Positions 16,808-24,279 of a DNA stretch of 25,666 nt are shown here, piece after piece (position 1 is the first letter of the stretch; the number at the start of each line of letters is the position of its first letter). Location of the stretch: positions 1-25,666 of the forward strand of contig JAUWVG010000001.1 in the NCBI GenBank assembly GCA_030617525.1, in the 5' to 3' direction. This DNA comes from Candidatus Aminicenantota bacterium (GTDB lineage Bacteria > Acidobacteriota > Aminicenantia > Aminicenantales > Aminicenantaceae). Both the position numbers and the translations under genes were made by a program. The notes under the pieces are model-generated. The model did not search any database. It was not told the origin of the DNA and saw only the letters and a program-made list of their open reading frames with translations.

Positions 16808-18938
16808 GATTTTTTCCTTTTTGTGAAATCGGAAGTTTGAGTATCACTCTGGTTCCCTTGTCCAAATCACTCTCTAAAATTACTTCGCCTCCATGGGCTT
16901 TGACAATATGGTCAACAAGAGTGAGGCCAATTCCGCTTCCCTCGATGTTTTTTTGGGTGGGATCGACAGATCGATAAAATTTTTCGAACACTTTTTTTAG
17001 TTCATCTTTGCTGATTCCGACACCCATATCCTGAACCTCCAATAAAACAACTTCTCCCTCGAAGCGAGCTCGGAAATATATCAATGGATCCTTTCCCGAA
17101 TATTTGACAGCATTGTCAAGCAGATTAAACAGGGCCCTGGAGATCCCTTCTTTGTCTGCATGAATAATTGGCAAATGGTCAGATATCTCACATTCCAAAG
17201 TCACATGTTTATCAGCAACATATTCCTCGAACCTCTGAATAACATCCTTGACCAGTTCCCCAACACCCATCTCTTCAAAAAGGTATTTCTTCATCCCGGC
17301 CTCTATTTTTGAAAAATCGAGCATATTCTCGATAAGCCGGCTTAGACGTTCACTTTCTTTGCTGATCTTTCCATAATAAATGCTTTTCTTATCCTCTCCC
17401 TTCACTCGCCCTGAATCGAGCATCTCGGAGAGATAGCGGATGGACATTAAGGGTGTTCTGAATTCATGGGATACAGTAGAGACAAATTCCGATTTTAACC
17501 TGGCCAACTCCAACTCTTTGGCAGTACTCTTGATCGCCATAAATCCACCGAAAAATAAGACGGCCATTACAACCACAACGATAAGGATATAGACATTTCG
17601 CCTCAGGTTGTACTGCCGATCCGAAGCATTCGGATATTTCTGGAGTATGTGGATTTGCCAGGGAGGGAAATCCTGATCGAATCCCAAAACAATAGGCGAG
17701 CTGAGACCGTCCGCTAAAGAATCCAAAACCTCTTCTCCTAAAACAATGTGGCCGTCGGAATCGACAATTTGAAGCAACCAGTCCTCAGGGATCGGGAGTT
17801 TATCCAGAATTTGTGGGAATCGTTCTTCAATCAGAACGGAGTTGTCTATACGGATTCCCAGGATAATGTCATTTTGGACAGTTGCAGCAGTGATGAGAAA
17901 CAAATTATCACCTAAGATCTCAGAAAAACGGGAAAATTCATTGGCCTTGCTGTTAAGCCCGAATAATCTGGCTTGAACAAGGGGAATGATCTTTTCTATC
18001 AAATCCTCCTCCGCTGTCAATTCTCCGAGCTTGGCATCTGCCTGCTTTTCGAATTCATCCCATCGATTCTTGAAATCCACATCCTCCGATGCACCCCTCC
18101 ATTCAGTTTTCCATGTCTCCCCCATTTTATTTATAATGCTTCGATAAAACTGAAACTGTGAATTGTCCAGGGACCATTTAGGGCCCTCCAGGCGGCTGTA
18201 GAATTCCAATATAATTTGTCCTGTTTTTTCAGGCTCAGTCTTTTGAGTAATGGTACCCATCTGAAAAAAAGCGATGATCCCAAGGGGCACGCCTTCAGAA
18301 CTCATCTCATTGGAAAAATCTTCAAGGATTGTATTGTAGGTGTTTATAGCTTGGTTGAGATTTCCCAATTTTTTGTAGCATCTAGCAAGGCGATTTAAAA
18401 CCAGAGCCTTGGAAGAATCATCCTGAAACGAGTTTGCTAATGTTTTATAGGACTGAATGGCCAGAGACAAATTTTGAGTTACAAGCTCAGCCGATTCCGC
18501 CGTTTTAAAGAGTCCGAAACTCTCAATTTTTCCTAGATTGAGTCCGGCAAGACGCCTCCTTTCTGATGTGAGAAACAGAGGGCTCTTGAGAGGAAAAACC
18601 AATTCGCTGTCCGCCCCGGCCAGAAAGATATCACCAATGAGAGCTTCAGTTTCAGCGCCCAGACAGCAGGCCTCTGACAATTTTTGTATGTCCTGCTGTG
18701 TTCGAGCATCTGATACAGCAGTCGTTATCTTCTCTTCAATCTCCGAAAAGAGGGAGTCGATTTCACCGGTCAAAAGAGAGGCATATCTCTGCTGCTCTCT
18801 TTCAAGGTCCCTCTCTCGTGCAAGTTTTTCCCTCTCTGCTTCCCGGACAGCTAGAGTGGTCAAAAAAAAGCCTAAAACTAGAGTGAATCCGGCAAGTAAA
18901 ACAACCGATCTTCTCTGCCAATTCAGTTTAAAGACCAT
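16800..18938 (-). CDS. Sensor histidine kinase with periplasmic TPR-like domain, module 4
   Basis: A protein of 712 residues. The first membrane segment is SVVLLAGFTLVLGFFLTTLA (from about residue 11), followed by a charged helical stretch rich in Glu and Arg. TPR-like repeats follow (NLSLAIQSYKTLANSF, LVLNRLARCYKKLGNLNQAI). The sensor region ends FPPWQIHIL, and the second membrane segment is VYILIVVVVMAVLFFGGFMA. HisKA has H491 (VSHEFRTPLMSI); the ATPase boxes are FNLLDNAVKYSG, DMGVGIS and GSGIGLTLVDHIVKAHGGE. The ATG at 18938 is the first in frame after a stop at the TTTTTAAAAATG segment and has no clear ribosome site. The leader from the predicted promoter is unusually long, about 120 bases. 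Confidence 0.93.
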   Translation of the reverse strand: MVFKLNWQRRSVVLLAGFTLVLGFFLTTLAVREAEREKLARERDLEREQQRYASLLTGEIDSLFSEIEEKITTAVSDARTQQDIQKLSEACCLGAETEALIGDIFLAGADSELVFPLKSPLFLTSERRRLAGLNLGKIESFGLFKTAESAELVTQNLSLAIQSYKTLANSFQDDSSKALVLNRLARCYKKLGNLNQAINTYNTILEDFSNEMSSEGVPLGIIAFFQMGTITQKTEPEKTGQIILEFYSRLEGPKWSLDNSQFQFYRSIINKMGETWKTEWRGASEDVDFKNRWDEFEKQADAKLGELTAEEDLIEKIIPLVQARLFGLNSKANEFSRFSEILGDNLFLITAATVQNDIILGIRIDNSVLIEERFPQILDKLPIPEDWLLQIVDSDGHIVLGEEVLDSLADGLSSPIVLGFDQDFPPWQIHILQKYPNASDRQYNLRRNVYILIVVVVMAVLFFGGFMAIKSTAKELELARLKSEFVSTVSHEFRTPLMSIRYLSEMLDSGRVKGEDKKSIYYGKISKESERLSRLIENMLDFSKIEAGMKKYLFEEMGVGELVKDVIQRFEEYVADKHVTLECEISDHLPIIHADKEGISRALFNLLDNAVKYSGKDPLIYFRARFEGEVVLLEVQDMGVGISKDELKKVFEKFYRSVDPTQKNIEGSGIGLTLVDHIVKAHGGEVILESDLDKGTRVILKLPISQKGKNHG

Positions 18939-19012
18939 TTTTAAAAAGCTTTCAGACTTATTCTTAACCTTCCAATTATTTTTCCTCAGCCCCTAAGTCG
19001 TACAGAGAAAAC

Positions 19013-19039
19013 AGTATAACGTAAGTATCAAGATGTCAA
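19013..19039 (-). promoter_or_regulatory. Possible second promoter of the module 4 kinase
   Basis: Minus strand: TTGACA (19039-19034), a short spacer of 15 bases, then TATACT (19018-19013). It lies between the boxed promoter at 19068-19122 and the start codon. The spacer is shorter than usual, so this could be a basal promoter or a chance match. Confidence 0.3.
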
Positions 19040-19067
19040 TTCTGTCCATCCTCCAATTTGTTTCCTC

Positions 19068-19122
19068 AGTATAGAACAAGTTCAAGCTTTTTATGTTGAG
19101 AACAGGTTGAGTTTGAGTGGAT
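19068..19122 (-). promoter_or_regulatory. Module 4 kinase promoter with tandem 11-base regulator box
   Basis: Minus strand: ATCCACTCAAA (19122-19112), CTCAACCTGTT (19111-19101) and CTCAACATAAA (19100-19090), then 16 bases and TATACT (19073-19068). The 16-base gap equals that of the module 4 propeller promoter. The segments TCCACTGAAACTCAA (propeller) and TCCACTCAAACTCAA (kinase) differ at one base. The region 18939-19250 holds this promoter, a second candidate promoter and the module 5 terminator. Confidence 0.65.
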
Positions 19123-19194
19123 TTTTTTTCGGAAGGCTTTCGCCTTCGACCGCCATTTCAAAGATTATGGATACGAGATCCATCCTCCCTTATA

Positions 19195-19229
19195 ATAGAA
19201 AGGGGACGGTCCCCGAAAGAACCGTCCCC
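19195..19229 (-). terminator. Intrinsic terminator of module 5
   Basis: Minus strand: GGGGACGGT (19229-19221), loop, ACCGTCCCC (19210-19202), then TTTCTATT. Relative to the other copies, the last pair of the stem has changed on both arms (C-G to T-A), which keeps the helix. The T-run is weak. Confidence 0.8.
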
Positions 19230-19250
19230 AGCAATACCCCTTTTAAGGAT

Positions 19251-21419
19251 TTATTTTTTGTCTTTAGTTTTGGGCAGGAAGTTTTCCATCACCCAGACAT
19301 CTTTGATTCTATGGTTTGAACCGAAAACAATTTTTTCTCCGTCAGGATGAACCGACATCCAGAGGATATTATCTTTATACACTCCGAGTTTCTGCAGGTT
19401 TTCTCCTGATGCAGATATACGCCACAGATCATGGGAATCTCGCTTCGGCAGTCGATAAGAGGCAAAAATGAGTTCCTGGCTTTCGGGCATCCAGGCAATT
19501 GTTGAAATCTGCTCTCCTCTTTCCTTCATTCTGAATATCTCTCTGGGTTCTCCTCCAGCAGTGGGTACAATCATAAGAACCGGTGACCAGCCTTTATTGA
19601 ACGCCAGCCATTCTCCGTCAGGAGATATGGCCAAATCGTGAGAAAAAAAACTATTTCGTCCGACTATATAACTGGGATTGAACTCACCTCGGCAGATTTC
19701 CTTTTTTTCTTTGCTTTTAAGATCATACTTTATGATTTGTCCGTATTCTTTTTGAGGATGCTGATAGGTATAGAAAATCTGTTTTCCATTGAGTGCCCAC
19801 TCCGGTTCACTGACAACATCATTGGATTCGAATTGAATAATGGATGAGATTCCACCAGTTTTTACATCCACCAAGTAAAAACCCTCTTGATCTATTTCAG
19901 CGCTTCCAACAACCAGAATGGAGCGCCCATCAGGAGACCATCGTGGTCCCCAGATATATCTGAGTTCAGGAATAATTTCATGTTCATCACCGGTCTCCAG
20001 ACTGCGGATACAAAGCGGATGTTTTGCATATCCGGAATCTCGGTTCGATACATAAGACAAATATTTGCCATCGGGGGACCATTCCGGAAAGACATTTCTA
20101 CCCACAAAACGTTGTATGGCTTTAACAGGAGGAAATTGAATTTTTTCTCTCTTTGAGTCAAAGTCAGCCGTAAAAATATCCCTTAAATTGCCTACCAACA
20201 AATAATGGAATGAGTTATCTTTAGTAAATCCCAAAGGCCATAAAGTTCCAATGTCACTTTTAATCAACCGTAGATCTCCATGAGGACTTCCTTCTTTCAC
20301 ATCAGCAGCCCACATATCCCTAGTTCCGGATCGTTTACTGGCAAAAATAACCGTTTTCCCATCATTGGACCATCCCAAGGTCAGGTCATCTTCCGGATGA
20401 TCATTCAGAGAGATTTCACTGCTTCCATCCACCGCCAGAAGAGAAATATCACGCTTTCGAGAGTCTCCTTCGGGAGAAAAATCTCCGGCTATGTATTTGC
20501 CATCGGGTGAAAAGAGGCCCAATCTCCTCGGCTCACTTGTGGGAGGAGAATCATATTCTTTAAGCACGCGCATGGATCCGTCTTCGACAGAAATCAAAAC
20601 TGCCTGATAAGCCATGTATTTTTCACCAATAACTGCAAATATAAGCTTGCCATTGGGAGACCAATCAACGGGGTGTATTTGTTTTTTATCAGCCGTCTTA
20701 TAAATCACTCGAGGTTCATCAAGATCAGGTCCGATAATGCACAATTCAGAGGACTGCTTCCTATTAAAAGTAACTTGGTTTCCGTCAGGAGACCACACAG
20801 GAAATCCACCTTTTATGGGAGTTTGGTTTGTTTGTTTGATGGATATTTTCCCTTTGTCTTGTAAGAAATCCTTTGTAATAAGACATCTTTTTTTAGTGGA
20901 AAATTGGAAGACGCCTAAATTACCCTCAATATCCGAAAAAGACAGGAATTGACCATCAGGAGAAACCCTGCCCAGATTTCCTCTCCCCAAGGGGGGAAAT
21001 TCCCAAACCTTTCGAATCCTAAACTCTTTATCACTTTTAATAGCAGGAGATTTTGCACTCAGTAGAGCTGATAATTTTTCGCGGGCCAATTTTACGACAC
21101 TGGACTCCGTAGGGTAGTTGTCGATAACCTTCTGGAAGGCGTCCTGTGCCTCCTTTATGCTTTTTTGACCAAATTTTTCGTAGCACAGCCCGATCCGAAG
21201 CTGGGCCTGGGCGGCAATTCTGTGATTGCTGCTGAATTTCTCGATGATTTTCTGATAGAGATCGATGGCCCCTTTCAGATCACCATCCACCTCTTCTTTT
21301 TCAATGGCAGAACGGAGCATAACTCCAGGATCCTCAGTTTTCTGAGAGACCCCAACAATGGATAAACTCACTCCCAAAAAAATAATCAGAATAATTCTTT
21401 TGATCGATTTTTTTTTCAT
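19251..21419 (-). CDS. Exported TPR plus PD40/TolB-type beta-propeller protein, module 5
   Basis: A protein of 722 residues. A basic start and hydrophobic stretch (KRIILIIFLGVSLSIVGVS) form the signal. TPR-like helices fill about residues 30-120 (GDLKGAIDLYQKIIEKFS, AQLRIGLCYEKFGQKSIKEA, DAFQKVIDNYPTESS); the insertion GQKSxKxAQDAF is shared with module 4 but not modules 2 and 3, so 4 and 5 look closer relatives. PD40 motifs include WSPDGNQVTFN, FSPDGKYIAGDF, WSPDGKYLSYVS and WSPDGRSILVVG. The C-terminus is DVWVMENFLPKTKDKK. The ATG at 21419 follows AGAGG at about nine bases. No enzyme domain is visible. Its candidate promoter lies at 21440-21495. Confidence 0.92.
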   Translation of the reverse strand: MKKKSIKRIILIIFLGVSLSIVGVSQKTEDPGVMLRSAIEKEEVDGDLKGAIDLYQKIIEKFSSNHRIAAQAQLRIGLCYEKFGQKSIKEAQDAFQKVIDNYPTESSVVKLAREKLSALLSAKSPAIKSDKEFRIRKVWEFPPLGRGNLGRVSPDGQFLSFSDIEGNLGVFQFSTKKRCLITKDFLQDKGKISIKQTNQTPIKGGFPVWSPDGNQVTFNRKQSSELCIIGPDLDEPRVIYKTADKKQIHPVDWSPNGKLIFAVIGEKYMAYQAVLISVEDGSMRVLKEYDSPPTSEPRRLGLFSPDGKYIAGDFSPEGDSRKRDISLLAVDGSSEISLNDHPEDDLTLGWSNDGKTVIFASKRSGTRDMWAADVKEGSPHGDLRLIKSDIGTLWPLGFTKDNSFHYLLVGNLRDIFTADFDSKREKIQFPPVKAIQRFVGRNVFPEWSPDGKYLSYVSNRDSGYAKHPLCIRSLETGDEHEIIPELRYIWGPRWSPDGRSILVVGSAEIDQEGFYLVDVKTGGISSIIQFESNDVVSEPEWALNGKQIFYTYQHPQKEYGQIIKYDLKSKEKKEICRGEFNPSYIVGRNSFFSHDLAISPDGEWLAFNKGWSPVLMIVPTAGGEPREIFRMKERGEQISTIAWMPESQELIFASYRLPKRDSHDLWRISASGENLQKLGVYKDNILWMSVHPDGEKIVFGSNHRIKDVWVMENFLPKTKDKK

Positions 21420-21439
21420 CTAACTTTACCTCTACCATC

Positions 21440-21495
21440 AATATAACGATTAAAAATCAAATCCGTATCCAGGAAGTGTCCAGAGTTTGTCAAGA
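21440..21495 (-). promoter_or_regulatory. Module 5 propeller promoter with tandem 11-base regulator box
   Basis: Minus strand: TCTTGACAAAC (21495-21485), TCTGGACACTT (21484-21474) and CCTGGATACGG (21473-21463), then 17 bases and TATATT (21445-21440). The first two units match, in sequence and near identical phase, the TCTGGACA and TCTTGACA units in front of the module 5 kinase. The predicted leader is short, about 14 bases. Confidence 0.65.
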
Positions 21496-21498
21496 TAT

Positions 21499-22173
21499 TC
21501 AGCCTTCAAAACGGTATCCCCTGCCCCTCACGCTGAGGATATACTGGGGTTTTTCAGGCATAGGTTCGATTTTCTTGCGCAGGTTGAGGATGTGAGTGTC
21601 CACCACCCTTTCGGTCACAATAACGGCAGGTCCCCAGGCCGCATCGATCAATTGATCGCGGCTCAAAAGCCGGCCGCGCCTGCGGACAAATGTCTCCAGG
21701 AGGCGGAATTCCAGTGCGCTCAAATTGACAGGCTGGCCGCTGATGCGGACTTCTCCGCGGTCAAAGTCGACTTCGCATTCTCCAAATTGAAATATACCGA
21801 GGGAATCATCCGTGATCCTGCGGAGCAGGGCCTGGATCCGGGCACGCAGTTCCCGGGGACTAAAGGGTTTTGTGATGTAGTCGTCCGCGCCCAACTCTAA
21901 GCCAAGAATCTTTTCGGCTTCATGCGTTTTGGCTGTCAACATGATAATCGGTGTTTTAATTCCCTCACTGCGGAGCTCCCGGCAGACTTCGAATCCATCT
22001 TTTTTCGGAAGCATGAGGTCAAGGATTATCAAGTCCCATTGAGAGTCCTTTCCTAAAAACAAAGCCCTCTCCCCATCACCCACGGTTTCGATCTGGTATC
22101 CATGGCTGGATAGGTCCTCCTCCAGGCCGAGAGCAATGTCTTTGTCATCTTCGACTATCAGTATCTTTGGCAA
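21499..22173 (-). CDS. OmpR/PhoB-family response regulator, module 5
   Basis: A protein of 224 residues. Receiver residues are E8, D9 and D10, phosphorylation site D52 (LIILDLMLPKKDG), the Thr of MLTAKTHEAEK and the Lys of DDYITKPFS. The winged helix has recognition segment TERVVDTHILNLRKKIEPMP and ends ILSVRGRGYRFEG. I start it at a TTG at 22173, eight bases after GGAGG that overlaps the kinase stop; this gives MPKILIVEDD, aligned with the other three. A longer frame from an ATG at 22260 would add 29 residues that lie wholly over the kinase 3' end. Likely targets are the repeats at 21463-21495 and 24178-24221. Confidence 0.94.
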   Translation of the reverse strand: MPKILIVEDDKDIALGLEEDLSSHGYQIETVGDGERALFLGKDSQWDLIILDLMLPKKDGFEVCRELRSEGIKTPIIMLTAKTHEAEKILGLELGADDYITKPFSPRELRARIQALLRRITDDSLGIFQFGECEVDFDRGEVRISGQPVNLSALEFRLLETFVRRRGRLLSRDQLIDAAWGPAVIVTERVVDTHILNLRKKIEPMPEKPQYILSVRGRGYRFEG

Positions 22174-22177
22174 ATGT

Positions 22178-24139
22178 TTATCCTCCAGCAGGCAGTTGTA
22201 TTGTAAAGGTACTGCCCTGCCCGGACTCGCTTTCGATTGATATTCGCCCTCCATGGGCATCTACGATATGTTTGACCACGGCCAGTCCGATCCCTGTCCC
22301 TTTGATTCCAAGGTCGCTGGCGTTTGCCCCCCGGACAAACTTCCGGAATATCCGTGACCTCTCGGATGTAGGGATTCCAAATCCCTGATCCCGAACCCGA
22401 ATTGTCACTGGATCGCCTTCCTCAACTTTAACATTAATTTTCTTTTTCTCCCCTGAATATTTCACTGCATTATCCAGAAGATTCCACAGGGCCTGAACAA
22501 GCGCTTCACGGTCACCATCGACTATTGGGCCCTTATCAGGAACGACACATTTAATTACAGTGCTATCATGTCCGGTCTCTTGCAGAAATTCTTCAACAAC
22601 GGTTTTAGCCAACAAGCCGGCATCCATCGGTTCAATTTGATAGGGACGTGCACCCGCCTCCATCCGGCCAAAATCCAGCAGGGATTCCACCAGTCTGGAA
22701 AGTCGACTGGTCGCACGGGCCTGTGCCTGGTAGAAGACGCTTCGCTTTTCTGCTGGAAGGGAATCGTCTTCATTGAGCATCTCTGTGAACTGCCGCATAG
22801 AAGTTAAAGGTGTCCTAAACTCATGAGAGACAGAAGAGACAAAATCCGCTTGGAGTCGGGCGGCAGCCAATTCCCTGGAGACTGCACGGCTGATAAGATA
22901 GCTCAACGTGATAACAAGTAGAGTCAGTATTCCCAATCCCGCTATCATCAGCCTCCGGCGCTGGGCGAACTGGCTCAAATCCGCCTCAAGGTTTGCATTG
23001 ACAAGATTGATGTCCCAGGGCAGTCCGGATACCGAAGCGGTACGGGAAGAAAAGGGAATATCTCCCTCTCGTTTACTGCCGTAGATTAAAGTTCCATCCA
23101 ACTCATACAAACTCACTCTAACCGAACTGAAATCCTCACTATTAAAAAGTGGATCATACCACTGACTTTGCTGATAGAGAGGACCTGAAGCAAAGGCTGT
23201 TATTTCATCATTCGACTTTTGCCAAAGGACAGTGACAGAAATACCATAAAGTGAAAGTGATCTGCGACCTGCTGTCCCCTGTTCCATGTTATTCATAGAT
23301 TCCCTATTCTCCCACAGCCAGACAACGGCATCAGCTAGAGCTTTAGGCCCAAAATCCGTATCAGGCTCCCGTCCCAGCCACTCTTTTGCCAGATCTGTAT
23401 AATAAATGTAAGAGGCACGGTCAAGACGCCAGCGCTTACCTATCAAATCTTCAAACAGACTCTCGGCCTCCTTCTGAAGCTGATCCAAGCTGCCCATTTT
23501 TTTTAGAAGAGAACAGCGGGCACGGCGTGCCACAAGATCAGCGGGAACACCTGAAATTGTCACCTGAGAACCTGAAGCAGAATTATTGAGTTTCTTGTAT
23601 ATATCAAGAGCATCATCCAGCCGGCCGGCCTTTCTGAGGTTTCTAGCCAGTCGAAGTTTTGCTGCCCCCGCTGTAAAGGGATCTCGAGAATTGGATAAAG
23701 GACGCAGGAGTGTGATAGCTCTACTATAATCATTATTCTGGAATTCGGCTCTTTCAGCATCTGTAAAAAGCTGGGATGGAGCTTCATTCCCGGATGGCAC
23801 GATCGGATAGAAAAGCAGTGTTTTTTCCGGCTGAACACGGATCCCCTCAGAATTCATAAAAATCCAGACAAAATCTTCTTTTTGGGCAAAGTCTGTGGTC
23901 AGGGGATTTGCCAATTTCTGCTCTTCGTCCGAAAGGACTTGCTCTATGGCAGCAATGAATCGGTCTGTGATAGCCTCTCGTTTTTCTTCAAGTTGATTCA
24001 CTTCCAGTATTCGGTCCTGCTTCATAAGACGCAAACCCATCCAAATCAGAGCAAAAACAGATATCACTGCAGCGGCCAGGAATAGAAATGTGGTCTTTTG
24101 AGTGATATGCCCCCAGAATCTCCGTGTTTTCACTGTCAA
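22178..24139 (-). CDS. Sensor histidine kinase with periplasmic TPR-like domain, module 5
   Basis: A protein of 653 residues, the shortest of the complete kinases. The first membrane segment is TTFLFLAAAVISVFALIWMG (from about residue 16). The TPR-like region is AERAEFQNNDYSRAITLLRP and LRLARNLRKAGRLDDALDIY. The sensor region ends LPWDINLVN, and the second membrane segment is LMIAGLGILTLLVITLSYLI. HisKA has H439 (VSHEFRTPLTSM); the ATPase boxes are LWNLLDNAVKYSG, DQGFGIP and KGTGIGLAVVKHIVDAHGG. The start is uncertain: TTG at 24139 or GTG at 24133, neither with a clear ribosome site; an ATG at 24144 is out of frame and meets a stop at once. The stop codon overlaps the ribosome site of the regulator gene. 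Confidence 0.92.
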   Translation of the reverse strand: MTVKTRRFWGHITQKTTFLFLAAAVISVFALIWMGLRLMKQDRILEVNQLEEKREAITDRFIAAIEQVLSDEEQKLANPLTTDFAQKEDFVWIFMNSEGIRVQPEKTLLFYPIVPSGNEAPSQLFTDAERAEFQNNDYSRAITLLRPLSNSRDPFTAGAAKLRLARNLRKAGRLDDALDIYKKLNNSASGSQVTISGVPADLVARRARCSLLKKMGSLDQLQKEAESLFEDLIGKRWRLDRASYIYYTDLAKEWLGREPDTDFGPKALADAVVWLWENRESMNNMEQGTAGRRSLSLYGISVTVLWQKSNDEITAFASGPLYQQSQWYDPLFNSEDFSSVRVSLYELDGTLIYGSKREGDIPFSSRTASVSGLPWDINLVNANLEADLSQFAQRRRLMIAGLGILTLLVITLSYLISRAVSRELAAARLQADFVSSVSHEFRTPLTSMRQFTEMLNEDDSLPAEKRSVFYQAQARATSRLSRLVESLLDFGRMEAGARPYQIEPMDAGLLAKTVVEEFLQETGHDSTVIKCVVPDKGPIVDGDREALVQALWNLLDNAVKYSGEKKKINVKVEEGDPVTIRVRDQGFGIPTSERSRIFRKFVRGANASDLGIKGTGIGLAVVKHIVDAHGGRISIESESGQGSTFTIQLPAGG

Positions 24140-24153
24140 ATCATCTTTTCTCT

Positions 24154-24221
24154 ACTCTATCCAACACGGCTAAACTTTTCAATCAAGAAAATGTCAAGAC
24201 TCTGTCCAGATTGTGTCAAAA
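24154..24221 (-). promoter_or_regulatory. Module 5 kinase promoter with four tandem 11-base repeats
   Basis: Minus strand: TTTTGACACAA (24221-24211), TCTGGACAGAG (24210-24200), TCTTGACATTT (24199-24189) and TCTTGATTGAA (24188-24178). The last is followed after 18 bases by a weak -10, TAGAGT (24159-24154). The box begins within the T-run of the module 6 terminator. The repeats are clear; the -10 is the doubtful part, since it leaves a leader of only 8-14 bases. Confidence 0.6.
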
Positions 24222-24249
24222 AAAAGGACGGCCCATGGTCGAGCCGTCC
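24218..24249 (-). terminator. Intrinsic terminator of module 6
   Basis: Minus strand: GGACGGC (24249-24243), a loop, GCCGTCC (24232-24226) and eight T. The lead-in AAGCCCTTAAAAGGGG is the variant found after the other propeller genes. It is directly followed by the module 5 kinase box. Confidence 0.85.
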
Positions 24250-24279
24250 CCATCTCCCCCCCTTTTAAGGGCTTATTTT

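Noticed and set aside
18538..18996. Plus-strand open frame of 152 codons opposite the start of the module 4 kinase
   Set aside because: It shadows the N-terminal part of a well-supported kinase gene and resembles no protein family.
22174..22260. 29-residue N-terminal extension of the module 5 regulator from the ATG at 22260
   Set aside because: It lies over the kinase 3' end, has no receiver-like sequence, and a TTG with a well-placed GGAGG gives a protein aligned with the other regulators.
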